Below, one piece after another: positions 31,081-42,344 of a DNA stretch of 64,000 nucleotides. The notes under the pieces were generated by a model, which was not told the DNA's origin, ran no database searches, and saw only the letters and a list, made by a program, of their open reading frames with translations. Both the position numbers and the translations under genes were made by a program. The stretch spans positions 129,887,027-129,951,026 of the forward strand of contig OY757013.1 in the NCBI GenBank assembly GCA_963580285.1, in the 5' to 3' direction. The DNA is from Lucinisca nassula. Lineage: Eukaryota; Mollusca; Bivalvia; Lucinida; Lucinidae. The number at the start of each line of letters is the position of its first letter. Position 1 is the first letter of the stretch.

Positions 31081-32214
31081 CTAGAAGTCTGTGTAGCTGT
31101 CTACTTCTTTGGGTAAATAAAACATGTAACTGTGTGTAAGGTAAAACATGTAACTAAGACTTGAACCCGAGACGCCGTTCTACGCTTTTGGTAAAACATG
31201 AAACCAAACCTTCGGATTTGAGACTTCCCAGTATATATAATGTAATAGTCAAATGGAGATTGAAGCTGGATACATGTAGTATTCATTCACCAATGGGCAG
31301 AAAAGGTTTGGGAATTCGTAAGCAATAATACTACTAATACATTGAGACTATTCAACTGCATAGGAAAACTGACGTAAAATAAACATTAACATTAGTTTAG
31401 CCTAAGTCAGACTTTGAAACAGCTCTCAAACGATGCACAAAATAAGTCATATAATGGACTGAACGGTACAGAGCAGTTAAGTTTAATTTGAAACACTTTC
31501 GAATACATGAATGTTTAAACGATTGAAATGTTTTCATGAGATTTAAGCAAATTTTAGCATTTTATAATACGGAGATATTCCTGCCATTTCCTTGTGCTTT
31601 TTATAAATTACAGAAAAAATGGTAGCTATTTTTTATATTAATCTTCGCGAGAATCCTATCAGCCATTATTATAACCACCAAAGTGAATCATTTTTCGTGA
31701 CAGATCTAGTTTTAGTAAGTACTTACATTACGTTAAATCTAGCTAAAAGATACTTTTGTGTAAATACAAAATCTAGTCTATAACAATAAAATCCAATCAA
31801 AATACACCTTCGCATGCAATAAGTCATTAGGTTTAAAGAATTATCTAGAAGCAACTTCTAAAACATTTTTCAATTGTATATGACTGCACATCTCTCACCG
31901 AATCATGCTTTAGTATTGATATTGTAACAATGCGATTATTATTGCTTATTAAGAGTACCAATAAGCTATTCTAAAAAACTTTGTTTTTCTTTTAATTGCA
32001 GACAATTAAAATACTTTAGACAACAAATAGTTTAAATATTTTTGTATTTATTTATTTTTTCTAGAAATCAACTGCTGGTGAATTGATTATCTTATGTGTT
32101 TTAAAAATAATCCAAAACCCAACGTTTAGAAAAATTGCCAGCCCACGTATTGGATTCCTTTTTTGAAGGAAGCCAACTTGTTTGCTAAATAGTGTGCTTA
32201 CCTGAATTTCATTA
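31081..32214. other. No recognised feature
   Basis: A 1.1-kb AT-rich stretch without a recognisable gene, RNA or repeat relative; GTAAAACATG words recur at 31139-31200. Confidence 0.55.
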
Positions 32215-32400
32215 ATCCTTACCCCGCTGAACACGACAATCCTTAACTTTGCAAACAGTGTAGATCCTGATCAGATTGCTTCTGCCCTCTGAACCGGATC
32301 TGCACCGTTTTTCATGCAGTTTTTGAACTGCATGCATAAATTATATTAATTGGTTTACTTACGAGGATATTTCTAGTTCAGCGAACCTGAACACTGTTAA
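32215..32400. mobile_element. MITE-F copy
   Basis: Shows CCGCTGAACACGACAATCCT, AACAGTGTAGATCCTGATCA, TCTGAACCGGATCTGCACCG, then TTGAACTGCATGCATAAATT. The core palindrome is partly decayed. Confidence 0.65.
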
Positions 32401-32403
32401 TTA

Positions 32404-32408
32404 CCTAA

Positions 32409-32451
<43 letters not shown>

Positions 32452-32453
32452 AT
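32404..32453. repeat. AAAT microsatellite
   Basis: About twelve AAAT units lie between MITE-F and SINE S2. A second run is at 32760-32795, beyond the SINE head, so the SINE may have landed in one AAAT run. Confidence 0.9.
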
Positions 32454-32454
32454 T

Positions 32455-32759
32455 GTTTGTTTGTATTGGAGATTAACGGCCCAGTCAACACTATTTTATA
32501 TCATTTTCGAGCCGGCCAGTTTACCTATCCACACTTATCCTGGGCAGGCTTATACGTAAGCGGTTAACCAATACAGTGTACAATTTTTTTTCGTCAGAAA
32601 ATGACAACTGCCCTTCTTGAATCAGCAGAAGGGAGAGAATGACCGTAGAAAAGATTTCATAATCAATTTCCACGAAATAAAGTTGCCGACACCGGTAGGT
32701 ATCGAACCCGCGTCCTCCTGGTCACCAATCAGACGCGCATCCAACTTAGCTACCGAGGC
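32455..32759 (-). repeat. SINE S2, full-length, tRNA-headed
   Basis: On the minus strand: GGCCTCGGTAGCTAAGTTGG (A-box region), GCGCGTCTGATTGGTGACCA, GGACGCGGGTTCGATACC (B box), body CATTCTCTCCCTTCTGC, GTATTGGTTAACCGCTTACG, GCCTGCCCAGGA, and tail TTGACTGGGCCGTTAATCTC. AAATAAATA repeats flank both ends. Confidence 0.85.
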
Positions 32760-32799
32760 CAATAAATAAATAAATAAATAGATAAATAAATATATATAT

Positions 32800-33324
32800 T
32801 TGTTAACAAATATAAGATTATCCCCCACCATCGCCATGATTGACGAAACAAAGAAATGCTTTTTTTTTTTTTTTTTTATTTATTTATTTTTTTTGGTTTT
32901 ACGGCCCCATCCACCGATCCATCCAGATTTCCATCCAATAAGTAAGGATAATTAGGTATCATGTTCTTATTGAAATTAATTTTAGCGATGTGGAATTATT
33001 TCGGAGAATAAAAAAGCCTATAGATGATCAAAAGAGCAGAAATGTAGAAAAAAGAGCCTGCTCTAAAGCATGCCGCAATGCAATTAGAATTATACATTGA
33101 AATAAAAGAGGGGGATTTTCAAATGTTTCTTCCATTCTTCTTAAACACTGTACATGGACATATAGATTTTCTATTTAGTAACGTTATAATATATAATATA
33201 TGTGTTAAAGGTTCAAATATTCGTGGCTCCCTATCAAAATGATCAAATCAGCAAATAAAAATATAAAAAAACTCATCGAGCATCCAACACGATCTCCTAA
33301 TTAAGTGGAAGCCCTTTGAAAAGC
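32800..33324. other. No recognised feature
   Basis: T-rich run at 32858-32895, a GGTTTTACGGCCCC fragment (32894) like SINE S3's end, then unique AT-rich sequence. Confidence 0.5.
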
Positions 33325-33512
33325 AAAGTGGGGCCGAAGTGTCTAGGTATATGGGGCCGACGTGTCTAGGCGCCGAGGTGTCCAGGGGCCGACCCGTCTA
33401 GGGTTTCAATTTTATGTGGGGCCGAGGTGGTTTTGGGGCCGAGGTGTCTAGGGGCCGAAGTGTCTAGGGGCCGAGGTGGTTTTGGGGCCGAAGTGTCCTG
33501 TTACCGTTCCCA
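33325..33512. repeat. GGCCGAGGTGTCTAGG minisatellite
   Basis: About ten units of GGGGCCGARGTGTCTAG with variants. It is the reverse complement of the array at 24088-24235. Confidence 0.92.
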
Positions 33513-33639
33513 TTACCCTTAAATGGCGTCTTTAATGTTTTTGTTTCTAGTATATCTTTAGATATTTCTTGTGTTTCCTTATACATGTATGTGATCGAAT
33601 CCAGTTGCTATGTTGTGATTTATTTTTAACAGATTGTCA

Positions 33640-33745
33640 GTGCTCGTTACAACCGTCTAATTTTGGCGGTTCTAACTAGTACCAACACTCTAAGATTTGG
33701 AGCACAATATTGAACATAATGTATTTCCCCCCCCCCCCCCCGTAA
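33640..33745. mobile_element. MITE-B core remnant
   Basis: Centre CAACCGTCTAATTTTGGCGG and arms CAGTGCTCGTTA / TAACTAGTACCAACACTC, followed by a C run at 33727-33740. Confidence 0.6.
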
Positions 33746-33799
33746 GCCCCATCTTTGAAACCGTCCCATAAAATAACGAAGCGTTGGGTCTACCTTTTA

Positions 33800-34100
33800 G
33801 TTAACCTTTTTGAGGGGTGGTTGGGTGATGCAAATGTTACGCGTGTCTTGCGTGATTGGGCTATTGGGGCATTTACCTGATATTGGCTTACGGTTAGACA
33901 AGGCCTGCTGTCCTTGCAGCAGGGAATGTTGTTATTTCTTCTGTTTCTACACTTCCATTTATTTTCCTCTTTCTCCTCTGATCTCTCACTTTTACCTCAT
34001 CTACTTTCGCTTCTCTCTCTTTCCCTCCTTTCTCTGGGAGATGACTCAAATTACTCACAAGGGTTGACTTTTGAAACTCAGAACAATTAGTCAAAAACCT
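33800..34100 (+). repeat. SINE-like S5, uninterrupted
   Basis: Continuous S5 copy from GGGGTGGTTGGGTGATGC to TCACAAGGGTTGAC and an A-rich end. It shows how head and tail join in the copy split by MITE-E at 8.8-9.5 kb. It includes a pyrimidine-rich TTCCTCTTTCTCCTCTGATC block. Confidence 0.72.
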
Positions 34101-34658
34101 TTTTAAGTGATGTGTTGCCTTTATTGGTCAATATATTTTTTTTCATATTGGAACTGTTGCTTGGGACGGTATTTAAAAAACAAACAAACTAAAAACATAA
34201 ATGTCATTTAAAATATAGCGATGTCCGCGCGGTCGGACGTTAGGTACCTTTATTAAAAGTGATATGTTACTTTTATTCTTCATATTAGGACTGTTGCTTC
34301 AATGGAGGAACTCCTTTCATATTAATTCCATTAACGGCACCAAGGGCCAAATCGTTGGCGAAAATTTCCCTTTTTCGAGCATATATTTATTTCGGATTTA
34401 AAATAAATAAACTATGATGGTCAAACCAAAATGACTAAAACAGTTTTCATGTAACATAAATTTGTTACGTACTGACATGGTTAAATAATTGATAAAATGT
34501 TGAAAAGTCGAATTCAGTTTTCTCACACCAAAATAGAGACAGATGACAATAATTCTCGCCCGATGAAAGCGCCGTTTCCCATATGTTAGTACGGTTCATT
34601 ACATGTTATACCATGCTCGAACCTATTACATGTAGTAAGGCCACACCAAGTGAAAATA
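34101..34658. other. No gene; short internal repeat
   Basis: Two similar blocks, TAAGTGATGTGTTGCCTTTA and AAAAGTGATATGTTACTTTT, each followed by ATATTGGAACTGTTGCTT-like sequence, about 130 bp apart. Nothing else is recognised. Confidence 0.5.
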
Positions 34659-34939
34659 TCACGAAAACACGCCTATTCAATTTTGACCCACTCCAACCCC
34701 ACTTTTATATAGAAAAAAAAACTAGGGTTTACAGGGGTAACCCTTATTTTTCTTATTTCTGCTCTAAAATATTGATTGAGGGTACTCGTAAGAACCGCCT
34801 CGATAAGGCGGTTCTAACGAGTACCAACAATGTATATTTTGAGCAGAAATAAGAAAAATATTCCAATTTTTCATCTCAAAATATTCATTTTTTCGGCGAT
34901 AAAGGTAACACTGTATTTGCATAGGCGTGTTTTCGTAAT
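34659..34939 (-). mobile_element. MITE-A copy 19
   Basis: Complete, with ends TATCACGAAAACACGCCTAT and ATAGGCGTGTTTTCGTAATG. The base before AT differs from the usual C, which helps limit the terminus to about the CACG/CGTR step. Confidence 0.93.
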
Positions 34940-35234
34940 GATTAATTTCGAACACTGTGCGCTCCCAGACCTAAAGTTTTTTTCCTTCGTACAAACTGAG
35001 AAGGCTGTACAAGATACAACAAACGTTATTTAACGTGTACAATAACTGTGCGGGAACGCAGACTGATTTGAGTCACCACTTCGCACACATGCTCGAAGAT
35101 CCCTTTCCACGTGTCGTTGTCCGTTTAGCCCATTGTATACTAGTGGACTCTTCAATTGCTATTTGCCCTACAAGTCCATTTGTCATATAAGTGGTGGTAT
35201 GCCTTTTGTTCGTTTTCTATTTTTGACGGAAAAT

Positions 35235-35400
35235 TCTGTTATCAAACATTGCAGGCCCTGATCAGACGCCGCGTTCTGCGGCGTCTGATCTGGGCCTGCA
35301 TTGTTTGCTCCGGTACCCCTTCAGGGGTTTCCACCTGCAATGGGTTAATAGCTTCTTTTGATATTTTAAATAATCAGTTACTTAATCGTTCAAACCATTA
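35235..35400. mobile_element. MITE-F relative with perfect core
   Basis: Core CAGGCCCTGATCAGACGCCG / mirror CGGCGTCTGATCTGGGCCTG, then CATTGTTTGC and a degenerate right part. Confidence 0.6.
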
Positions 35401-35504
35401 ACCACCTGTATCATACTTTTGCGAATCATTCATTGGATTTTACCTGATGACGAGTTTGGAAGTAATATGTGGCTCTCTAAACTTATTCAAAAGAACTTGG
35501 TGTC

Positions 35505-35635
35505 TCTGAGTTAAGGCGGTTTTAACGAATACCCACAACCTATGTATTAAACCATAAATAAGAAAAGTAATGTATTCCCCAGTTTTCTCCAGATAAAGTG
35601 GGGTTTAGGGGTGTTTATTTTACGGACTTGTTCAC
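35505..35635 (+). mobile_element. MITE-B right half
   Basis: From TAAGGCGGTTTTAACGAATA through CATAAATAAGAAAAGTAATG, TAAAGTGGGGTTTAGGGGTG, to CGGACTTGTTCACGTGCTG. It starts near the palindrome centre, so it is another half element. Confidence 0.8.
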
Positions 35636-35759
35636 GTGCTGGTAGTACGGATATAGATATAGATATACGGATATATACGGATGTAGATATAAGGTAAAAT
35701 CCACCAATTATTATGATAGTTATGATTCTTTTTATCCCCTCGCACAACGAAGTTGTGAG

Positions 35760-37435
35760 GTGGATATTGCATTTGTCCCGTAGGTACGTACTTTTGTCAT
35801 CGCTCTAGCGCCTACATTTATAAACGGATTTAAATATAACTTGAAACAAATCTTGTTTATGATAATATCTCGTGCAAGTTCGATTATCAAGGTCATGGCC
35901 TTAAGGTCAGGGTCACTGTGGTTATTTTTAGAAAAAATATTTTCATCGCTCTAGTACCTGCATTTATGGACTGAACTTAAAACAACTTCACACAAATGTT
36001 GCTTATGACGATATCTCCAGCGAGATCGACTTTCAAGGACATGCCTATTTTTAGGAAAACTTCGTCATCGCTGTACTGCCTACCTTTATGGACGGATACT
36101 GATATAACTTTACACAAATGTTGCTTATGGAAACATCTCAAGCGAGTTCGATTTTCAAGGTCATAGCCTCAAGGTCAATTTCACTTTGGCTATTTTTAGA
36201 AAAAAAAAATCATCACTTTAGTGCCTATACTTATTAACGGATTTCAATATAACATCACACAAATGTAGCTTATGATAATATTTCGAGCGAGATTTCACGG
36301 TCATGCCCATAAGGTCACTGTGGCTATTTAAGAAAAAAAAAACTTTGTCATCGCCCAAGCGCCTACATTGATTGAAGGATTTTAATATATCTTCACACAA
36401 CTGTTGGGCATGATGATATCTCGAGCGAGTTCGACTTTCAGGGTCTGGGGCGCAAGGTCAAGGTCGCGCTAGCTATTTTTAGAAAACTTTGTCATCGCTC
36501 TAGCGTTTTTATTTATTGATGGATTTTAATATACCTTCACACAAATGTTGGGTATGATGATATCTCGAAATAATGTGACTTTCAGGGTCCTGGGCTCAAG
36601 GTCTCTATGGCTAGTTTTAGAAAACATTTTTATCACTCTAGCACCTTAATGTATTGACCGATTTTCATATGTCTACGTATAAATGTCAGGTATGAGGATA
36701 TCTCGAGCAAGTTCGACTTTCGGGGTCTTAGGCTCAAGTTCAAGGGCACTGCGGCTATTTTTAGAAAACAAATTGTCATTACTCTAGCCCCTACATATAT
36801 TAATGGATTTTAAGATAACTTCACACAAATGTTTGATATCATGATATCTCGAGTGAGTTCGACTTCCAGTATCCTAGACTTAAGGTCACGGTGACTTGTA
36901 GCTACTTTTATAAAACAAAAAACTTTGGTATCTCTCTAGTGCTTACATTCATTGATGGATTTAAATATAACTTCACACAGATTTTGGGTTGTTGATATCC
37001 CAAGCAGGTTCGACTTTTAGGTCTGGGGCTAAAGGATCACTATGGCTATTTTTAGAAAACTTTTGTCTTCGCTATAGCGCCTACATTTATTGATGATTTT
37101 AATTTAATTTCACACACAATTTTGTGTATTATTATATCTCAAGCGAGTTTTACTTTAAGGGTTTTCGACTCAAGGTCAAAGTCACCGTGAATATTTTAAG
37201 AAAAAACATTGTCATCACTCCTGCGCTTACAATTATTGATGGCTCTTAATATAACATTATACAAATGATGCATATGATAATATCTCGAGCGAGTTCGACT
37301 TCCAGATTCCTGGCCTCAAGGTCAAGGTCACTATGGTTATTTATAGAAAACTTTGTCATCGCCCTAGCGCCTACATTTGTTTATGTATTTAGTTTTTAAT
37401 ATAACCTCACACAATGCAGGTAAAGTTTGTTTTGT
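35760..37435. repeat. Degenerate ~140-bp tandem array, about 12 copies
   Basis: Each unit has TTTGTCATCGCTCTAGCGCC, TACATTTATTGATGGATTTT, AATATAACTTCACACAAATG, TGATATCTCGAGCGAGTTCG, ACTTTCAGGGTC, then CTCAAGGTCAAGGTCACTGT and GGCTATTTTTAGAAAA. Units vary in length and differ by many substitutions. Most keep CAAGGTCA-like sequence. Short frames within are not genes. Confidence 0.9.
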
Positions 37436-37889
37436 GATTATATCTACCAATTATTATGGGAGATATTGCCCTTTTTTAAAACTTCGTTTTTATTACACTT
37501 TAAGTAGCTTGTGTTTGATATCTTTTGAAATCATTATTAGATAGTTTATTTACACTGATATCATATTTTATACAATGATATCATAAATATGTACAATCAT
37601 CAAATCTAGTTTCAAGTTTGATTTAACTTACAATATGCCGATTATTATTACAGTTATGGCCCTTTTTTCAAGTTCATCGTTTTGCAAAATGCTTGTTTCC
37701 GGGTGACGCTGACCCCTGGGCGGGGGCATCCGTGTCATACTGACATATTTCTTGTTGTTTTTTTTCTCTTTCTTAGGTGCTTGCCATGGTAGGTTACATT
37801 ATGTTCGTGGCTTTTCATCAGGACTACATGTCCGTGTGAAATAATGGCATCCAACATGGTGTCAGAAGTTATACATTTTGGGTAAAAAT
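37436..37889. other. No gene; possible primer-site motif
   Basis: AT-rich sequence. CAACATGGTGTCAGAAGTT at about 37853-37871 matches the tRNA-Leu primer-site type, but no LTR or gag is recognised around it. Confidence 0.4.
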
Positions 37890-38093
37890 GATAACATATT
37901 TGTTATTTCTGCTTTCAACATAGATTGTGAGTGCTCGTTAGAACCGCCTCAATGAGGCGGTTCTAACAAGTACCCACAATCAATGGTTTGAGCAAGAATA
38001 AGGCAGGTAATAAATACCCCAGAAAACCCCACTTTTCTCTAAATAAAGTGGGGTTTAGAGGGGTCTTCGTTTCACGGACTTGTTATCGTGATG
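37890..38093 (+). mobile_element. MITE-B copy
   Basis: Centre AGAACCGCCTCAATGAGGCG is perfect; arms GTGAGTGCTCGT and ACAAGTACCCACAATC. Right part CCACTTTTCTCTAAATAAAG and end CGGACTTGTTATCGTGATG. Confidence 0.87.
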
Positions 38094-38700
38094 TCCTGAA
38101 TAACAATCTCTCTATTTTGACATCAAGTTAGATAAAAACGCATGGAAATCCCACTTTATATGGAGGAAACTGGGGTTTACAGGGATATACATTATTTTAT
38201 TATTATACATCAAACTCAAATATACAATTGAAGACAGAGATTTATAAATGTGTGCGTACATGTGTACGTACGTGCTTGTGTGTATGTGTATTAATGACTT
38301 TGTAGATTTTGTTTATAATGTGAAAACTGGGAATGGTCGATTAATCTATTAAGCCAGGTAGGTAGGTTGTGTTCCGTTGGGAATCAGACGAACAGGATGC
38401 CTATTATGCTGCCTTCGTACATGATATAGTTGGACTTCTCGTTGGAGTGAATTGAATTCATTGGTAACAATTGGTAATGGCATATAAACATTCAAAATGA
38501 TGCATTTTATACTTCTTCGGGACATGAGGGTGGGGGCTGCCGGGATGGGAAGTGTTTTAGGCGAATCTTTAATTGTCGATAAGGTGAAATATAGTGAAGG
38601 TCATGGGATTTACAATTTTTTGCCGAAAATAAATATTAAATAATAGACCTGTTGAGATCGGTTTGACCTTAACAGATAGATTATAGAATTATTTAAAACG
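38094..38700. other. No gene; MITE-B scrap
   Basis: GGAAATCCCACTTTATATGG, AGGAAACTGGGGTTTACAGG at 38145-38185 is a MITE-B arm scrap. TGTG-rich sequence follows (38250-38290). Nothing else is recognised. Confidence 0.5.
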
Positions 38701-38849
38701 CATCACGAAAACATGCCTATATAATGTTGACTACCTTGAACCCCAATTTTAGATAGTAAAACTGGGGTTTTCAGGGGTAAACCTTATTTTTTCTTATGTC
38801 TGCCCTTTAAAATATAGATTGTGGGTACTCGTTAGAACCGCCTCGATGA
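38701..38849 (-). mobile_element. MITE-A half element fused to hammerhead repeat
   Basis: It runs from CATCACGAAAACATGCCTAT to the palindrome centre AGAACCGCCTCGATGA, then changes at once into a decayed hammerhead. Confidence 0.85.
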
Positions 38850-38895
38850 GTGTCACTGACGAGGCCTTATTAGCTGAAACTATGTGGCTTGGCCC
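38850..38895 (+). ncRNA. Decayed hammerhead ribozyme
   Basis: Same 46-nt layout: GTGTCA, CTGACGA (allowed variation at position 7), GGCC-TTATT-AGCT, GAA, then ACTATGTGGC and TGGCCC. The helix III closing pair and one helix I pair are lost, so activity is unlikely. Confidence 0.7.
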
Positions 38896-39086
38896 AGACA
38901 AATGGTTTGCACTGTAAAAACTTTCAGATTTGTTGTGTATGCCATGCTTTCATAAGATTTATCTTTTAATAATATATCTCTGCTTTTCCGTGTCTAATGT
39001 ATTCACTGGTATATTCTTACTTTCGCTAAATTTTACTATTCCTTGACAAGAGATCTGAAATAATTCATTCAGTACATCATGATAAC

Positions 39087-39360
39087 ATGTTCGTGAAATG
39101 AATAACCCCCTCAACCCAAATTTATATAGGGTTATTTGGGGTTTACGGGGGTAAACATTATTTTTCGTATTTCTGCACCAAGACATACGATAAGGTTGTG
39201 GGTACTCGTTAGAACCGCCTCAATGAGGCGGTTCTAACGGGCACCCACAACTGATGTTTGCCGTATAAACAAGAAAATTATCACGATTTTTCATCTTAAA
39301 ATTTTCGTTTTTTCGCAGGTAAAGTGCACAATGCATTTGTATAGGTGGCCTTTTCGTAAT
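39087..39360 (-). mobile_element. Hybrid MITE: B left arm, A right arm
   Basis: The left end TGTTCGTGAAATGAATAACC and CAAGACATACGATAAGGTTG are MITE-B; the right arm TTCATCTTAAAATTTTCGTT, GCATTTGTATAGG and CGTAAT is MITE-A. The switch lies at the perfect shared palindrome AGAACCGCCTCAATGAGGCG. Confidence 0.82.
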
Positions 39361-39509
39361 CCATTCAGCAATAATACGGGAATACCCTAGAATTGCCATT
39401 GTCTTGTTCCTTTTTTCCAAGACGTTTGATACATAGTCAATATGAGACATTCCGAAATAGCATCCATTACGTAACAACCCCTTTTCCTATAATTACACCG
39501 ATTACAGAG

Positions 39510-39730
39510 AACTGGAGTTTACGGGGGTAAACATTATTTTTCTTATTTCTGCTCCAAGACATAGGTTGTGGGTACTCGTTAGAACCGCCTCAATGAGGCG
39601 GTTCTAACGAGCACCTACAGCCTATGTTGGCAGTATAAATAAGAAAAATACTATCGATTTTCATCAGAAAAGTAGCTATTTTTGGAGATATGAAACATGC
39701 ACTATGTCCCACGGGTGTGTTATCATAATG
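39510..39730 (-). mobile_element. MITE-B copy
   Basis: Perfect centre, CCACGGGTGTGTTATCATAATG right end. The left outer end is missing, starting within GAACTGGAGTTTACGGGGGT. Confidence 0.87.
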
Positions 39731-39996
39731 CCTTGAAAAGAGCTTTGAAATAATTCATTCAGCAATAATACGAGAAAGACGCTAGAATGGTGATTATCTT
39801 GTTTCCTTCTTCCAAGACGTTTGATGCGTAGTCAATATGGGACATTCCGAAATAGCATTCATTACGTAACAATCCCCCTTCTCCTATAATTACACCGATT
39901 ATTGGAATTTGTCTGCTTTTGCAATTTGCGATCTCATGAAACATAGATAACTAGGCACCCTAAACCATCAGATACTCGTTAGAACCGCCTCGATGA

Positions 39997-40042
39997 GTGT
40001 CCCTGACGGGGCCTTATAGGCTGAAACTATGTGGCTTGGCCC
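39997..40042 (+). ncRNA. Decayed hammerhead ribozyme (duplicate)
   Basis: Duplicate of the locus at 38850, with further damage: CTGACGG in the core (A9 lost), GTGTCC in helix I. The length is still 46 nt. Confidence 0.65.
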
Positions 40043-40194
40043 AGAAAAACTGTATGCACTCTCCAAACTTTCAGATTATTGTGTATTCCATGCTGTCATA
40101 TGATTATCTTTTAAGAATATATTTCAGATTTTCCTTGTCTAATGTATTCACTTGTATATTCTCACTTTCGCTAAAATAGAGCTCTTAAATAATT

Positions 40195-40410
40195 CATCCA
40201 GCCCAAATTTATATGGAGAAAACTGGGGTTTAAGGGGGTAAAAATTATTTTTCTTATTTTTGCTCCAAGGCATAGGTTGTGGGTACTCGTTAGAACCGCC
40301 TCAAGGTTCTAACGAGTACCAACAACCTATGTTTGCAGTATAAATAAGAAAAATATCATCGATTTTCCCCCAGAAAAGTAGCCATTTTTGGAGAAATAAA
40401 AAATGAAAGA
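40195..40410 (-). mobile_element. MITE-B copy with shortened tip
   Basis: The centre is AGAACCGCCTCAAGGTTCTA, a deletion at the hairpin tip. The far end is lost after AGTAGCCATTTTTGGAGAAA. Confidence 0.83.
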
Positions 40411-40620
40411 GCTGTGAATTAATTCATTCAGCAATAATACGGGAAGACGCTAGAATTGTGATTATCTTGTTTCCTTCTTCCAAGACGTTTGATGTGTAGT
40501 CAATATGAGACATTCCGAAATAGCATTCATTACGTAACAATCCCCCTTTTCCTATAATTACACCGATTATTGGAATTTGTCTGCTTTTGCAATTTGCGAT
40601 GTCATAAAACATAGATAACT

Positions 40621-40984
40621 AGGCACTCTAAACCATCAGGCCTCCGATGGAAAGCATATCTATATTTGCTGGAATTTTATTAGTCGACCTTTGCTGTCTG
40701 GTAGACATTTTGTGCTTATTCCCATTTCAATAAGCAGAAATCGAGAGTGTATACACTAAAATATACCAGACAATGGGTCAAAATATCATATGTAAAAAAA
40801 AAAGCTATATGGCATTTGATACAAATGGACACTTACATAACTGCAACAGATACATATTGAATTTATTTGTTATATGAATGGCGTAACGGAACTGACAGCT
40901 GCATATATTGTAAATAGAATTTATGGACTATCAATATCTTCCTGCACTTTTTACAGTTTATATGTAGTACTACGCTATTTATCA
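40621..40984. other. No recognised feature
   Basis: Unique AT-rich spacer after the duplicated block. Confidence 0.5.
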
Positions 40985-41246
40985 ACCGGAAGACGCCTAT
41001 TCCAATATATTGTAACCTTTATTGCCGGAAAAATGAACATTTTAAGATGAAAAATTGTGATATTTTTCTTATTTCTGCTCAAAATATAGATCGTGGGTAC
41101 GCGTTAGAACCGCCTCATCGAGTACCCACAATCTATATTTTAGAGCAGAAATAAGAAAAATAAGGTTAACCCCTGCAAACCCCGGTTTTACCATATAAAT
41201 CTGGGGTTCAAGGGTGTCAAATTATATAGGCATGTTTTCGTGATGA
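40985..41246 (+). mobile_element. MITE-A copy 16
   Basis: Left end AACCGGAAGACGCCTATTCC; right end ATAGGCATGTTTTCGTGATG. The centre is deleted on one side (AGAACCGCCTCATCGAGTAC). Confidence 0.9.
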
Positions 41247-41309
41247 CCAAACTTCCATCATAATAACTTCTTAAGTCTATCACGTTCCCATGTCTATGCA
41301 TTTACATTC

Positions 41310-41625
41310 TCAATACGGCCCCAGCCCATCGGGGATTGAAGAAATAGATGGGCTGCATGATGCTTTCAGGCAATGCTGAAACCAACCCGCGCTCGAATAC
41401 TGGTAAAGCGCTTAGAGGATCTAAGCCTGCCCAGGCAAAGCGGTGCGAGTCGGACCGGCCATGCTAATAAAGTCTATTGGTTTCATTGGGCGACAGGGCT
41501 TGAGATGTCATTTCGCCTCAATGTCGGGTAAAAGTCCCATAAAATTGGATGCCAGGCCTCCAAAATAACCATTACAGTATTGACGGTGACGTAAAACCTT
41601 AAATCAATCAATCAAACAAACATAA
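41310..41625 (+). repeat. SINE S1, near full-length
   Basis: Sense S1 from CGGCCCCAGCCCATCGGGGA to TAAAACCTTAAATCAATCAA and an A-rich tail. It has CGAATACTGGTAAAGCGCTT and GTCATTTCGCCTCAATGTCG. Confidence 0.88.
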
Positions 41626-41639
41626 CCACGCTTTTCCTG

Positions 41640-41835
41640 AGCAGTGCCACAACATTGGAAGCAACGTCTGCAAAATCTTTTGCTATGCCAGATGAGAGGG
41701 AATACGTTGGAGATGGTGTAGAATTAATGCGAAAAATAAATGTAATAAAACTGTTTGTGCGTCAAAGCCTGCAAAATGACCTTTACAGTGTTGACGGGGA
41801 CGTTAACCTCAAACCAAACAAACAAATACATTCTA
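41640..41835 (+). repeat. Second S1 3' end, interrupted
   Basis: TTGGAAGCAACGTCTGCAAA at 41655 and CAAAATGACCTTTACAGTGT, TTAACCTCAAACCAAACAAA at 41772 are adjacent in S1. About 95 bp without a match separate them. Confidence 0.65.
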
Positions 41836-41902
41836 AATACATTTAAAGAAGAAAAATCATAGACTAAACTTTGAGAACTAATTGTTCACATTGACTCGCA
41901 CG

Positions 41903-42197
41903 ACATCAAGAAAACACGCCTATATAACTTTGCCCCCCCCCCACCCCCCTTTGGCCCCACTTTTATATTAGTAAACCTAGGGTTTACAGGAAAAAAAAAT
42001 GTTCTTATTTCTGCACTAAAATATAGATTGTGGGTACTCGTTAGAACCACCTCGATGAGGCGGTTCTAATGAGTACCAACAATCTATATTTTGAGCAGAA
42101 ATAAGAAAAATATCATAAATTTTCATATTAAATATTTCTCCTGTTTTTTCGGCGGTAAAGTTTACAATGCATTTGTATAGGCGTGGTTTCGTAATTC
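41903..42197 (-). mobile_element. MITE-A copy 17
   Basis: Ends CATCAAGAAAACACGCCTAT and ATAGGCGTGGTTTCGTAATT; centre AGAACCACCTCGATGAGGCG; a C-rich run replaces part of the left arm. Confidence 0.9.
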
Positions 42198-42344
42198 ACG
42201 GTTGTCTCCAATGTCACTGTGAGATGTCGAAATTATGACGAAAATGGCGATGTTCCGCAGGGGAAGGAAAACTGTGTGATATCGTCTTCTTGCTTAAAAT
42301 TTAAGCCTACCAACCAGACTAAATTAAATTTAATGGATATTCCA

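Larger units (their letters stand above)
38836..40620. repeat. Local segmental duplication
   Basis: 38836-39080 recurs at 39976-40200 (CTATGTGGCTTGGCCCAGA, CATTGTGTATTCCATGCT-like, TTTCGCTAAA). The block with AAGACGCTAGAAT, TCCAAGACGTTTGAT, GACATTCCGAAATAGCAT occurs at about 39375, 39768 and 40440. MITE-B copies at 39087, 39510 and 40195 alternate with it. Three unequal repeats of roughly 0.4-0.7 kb result. Confidence 0.85.

Noticed and set aside
37853..37871. TGGTGTCAGAAG as a second Gypsy primer site
   Set aside because: No LTR ends or gag nearby; a 12-bp match alone is weak.
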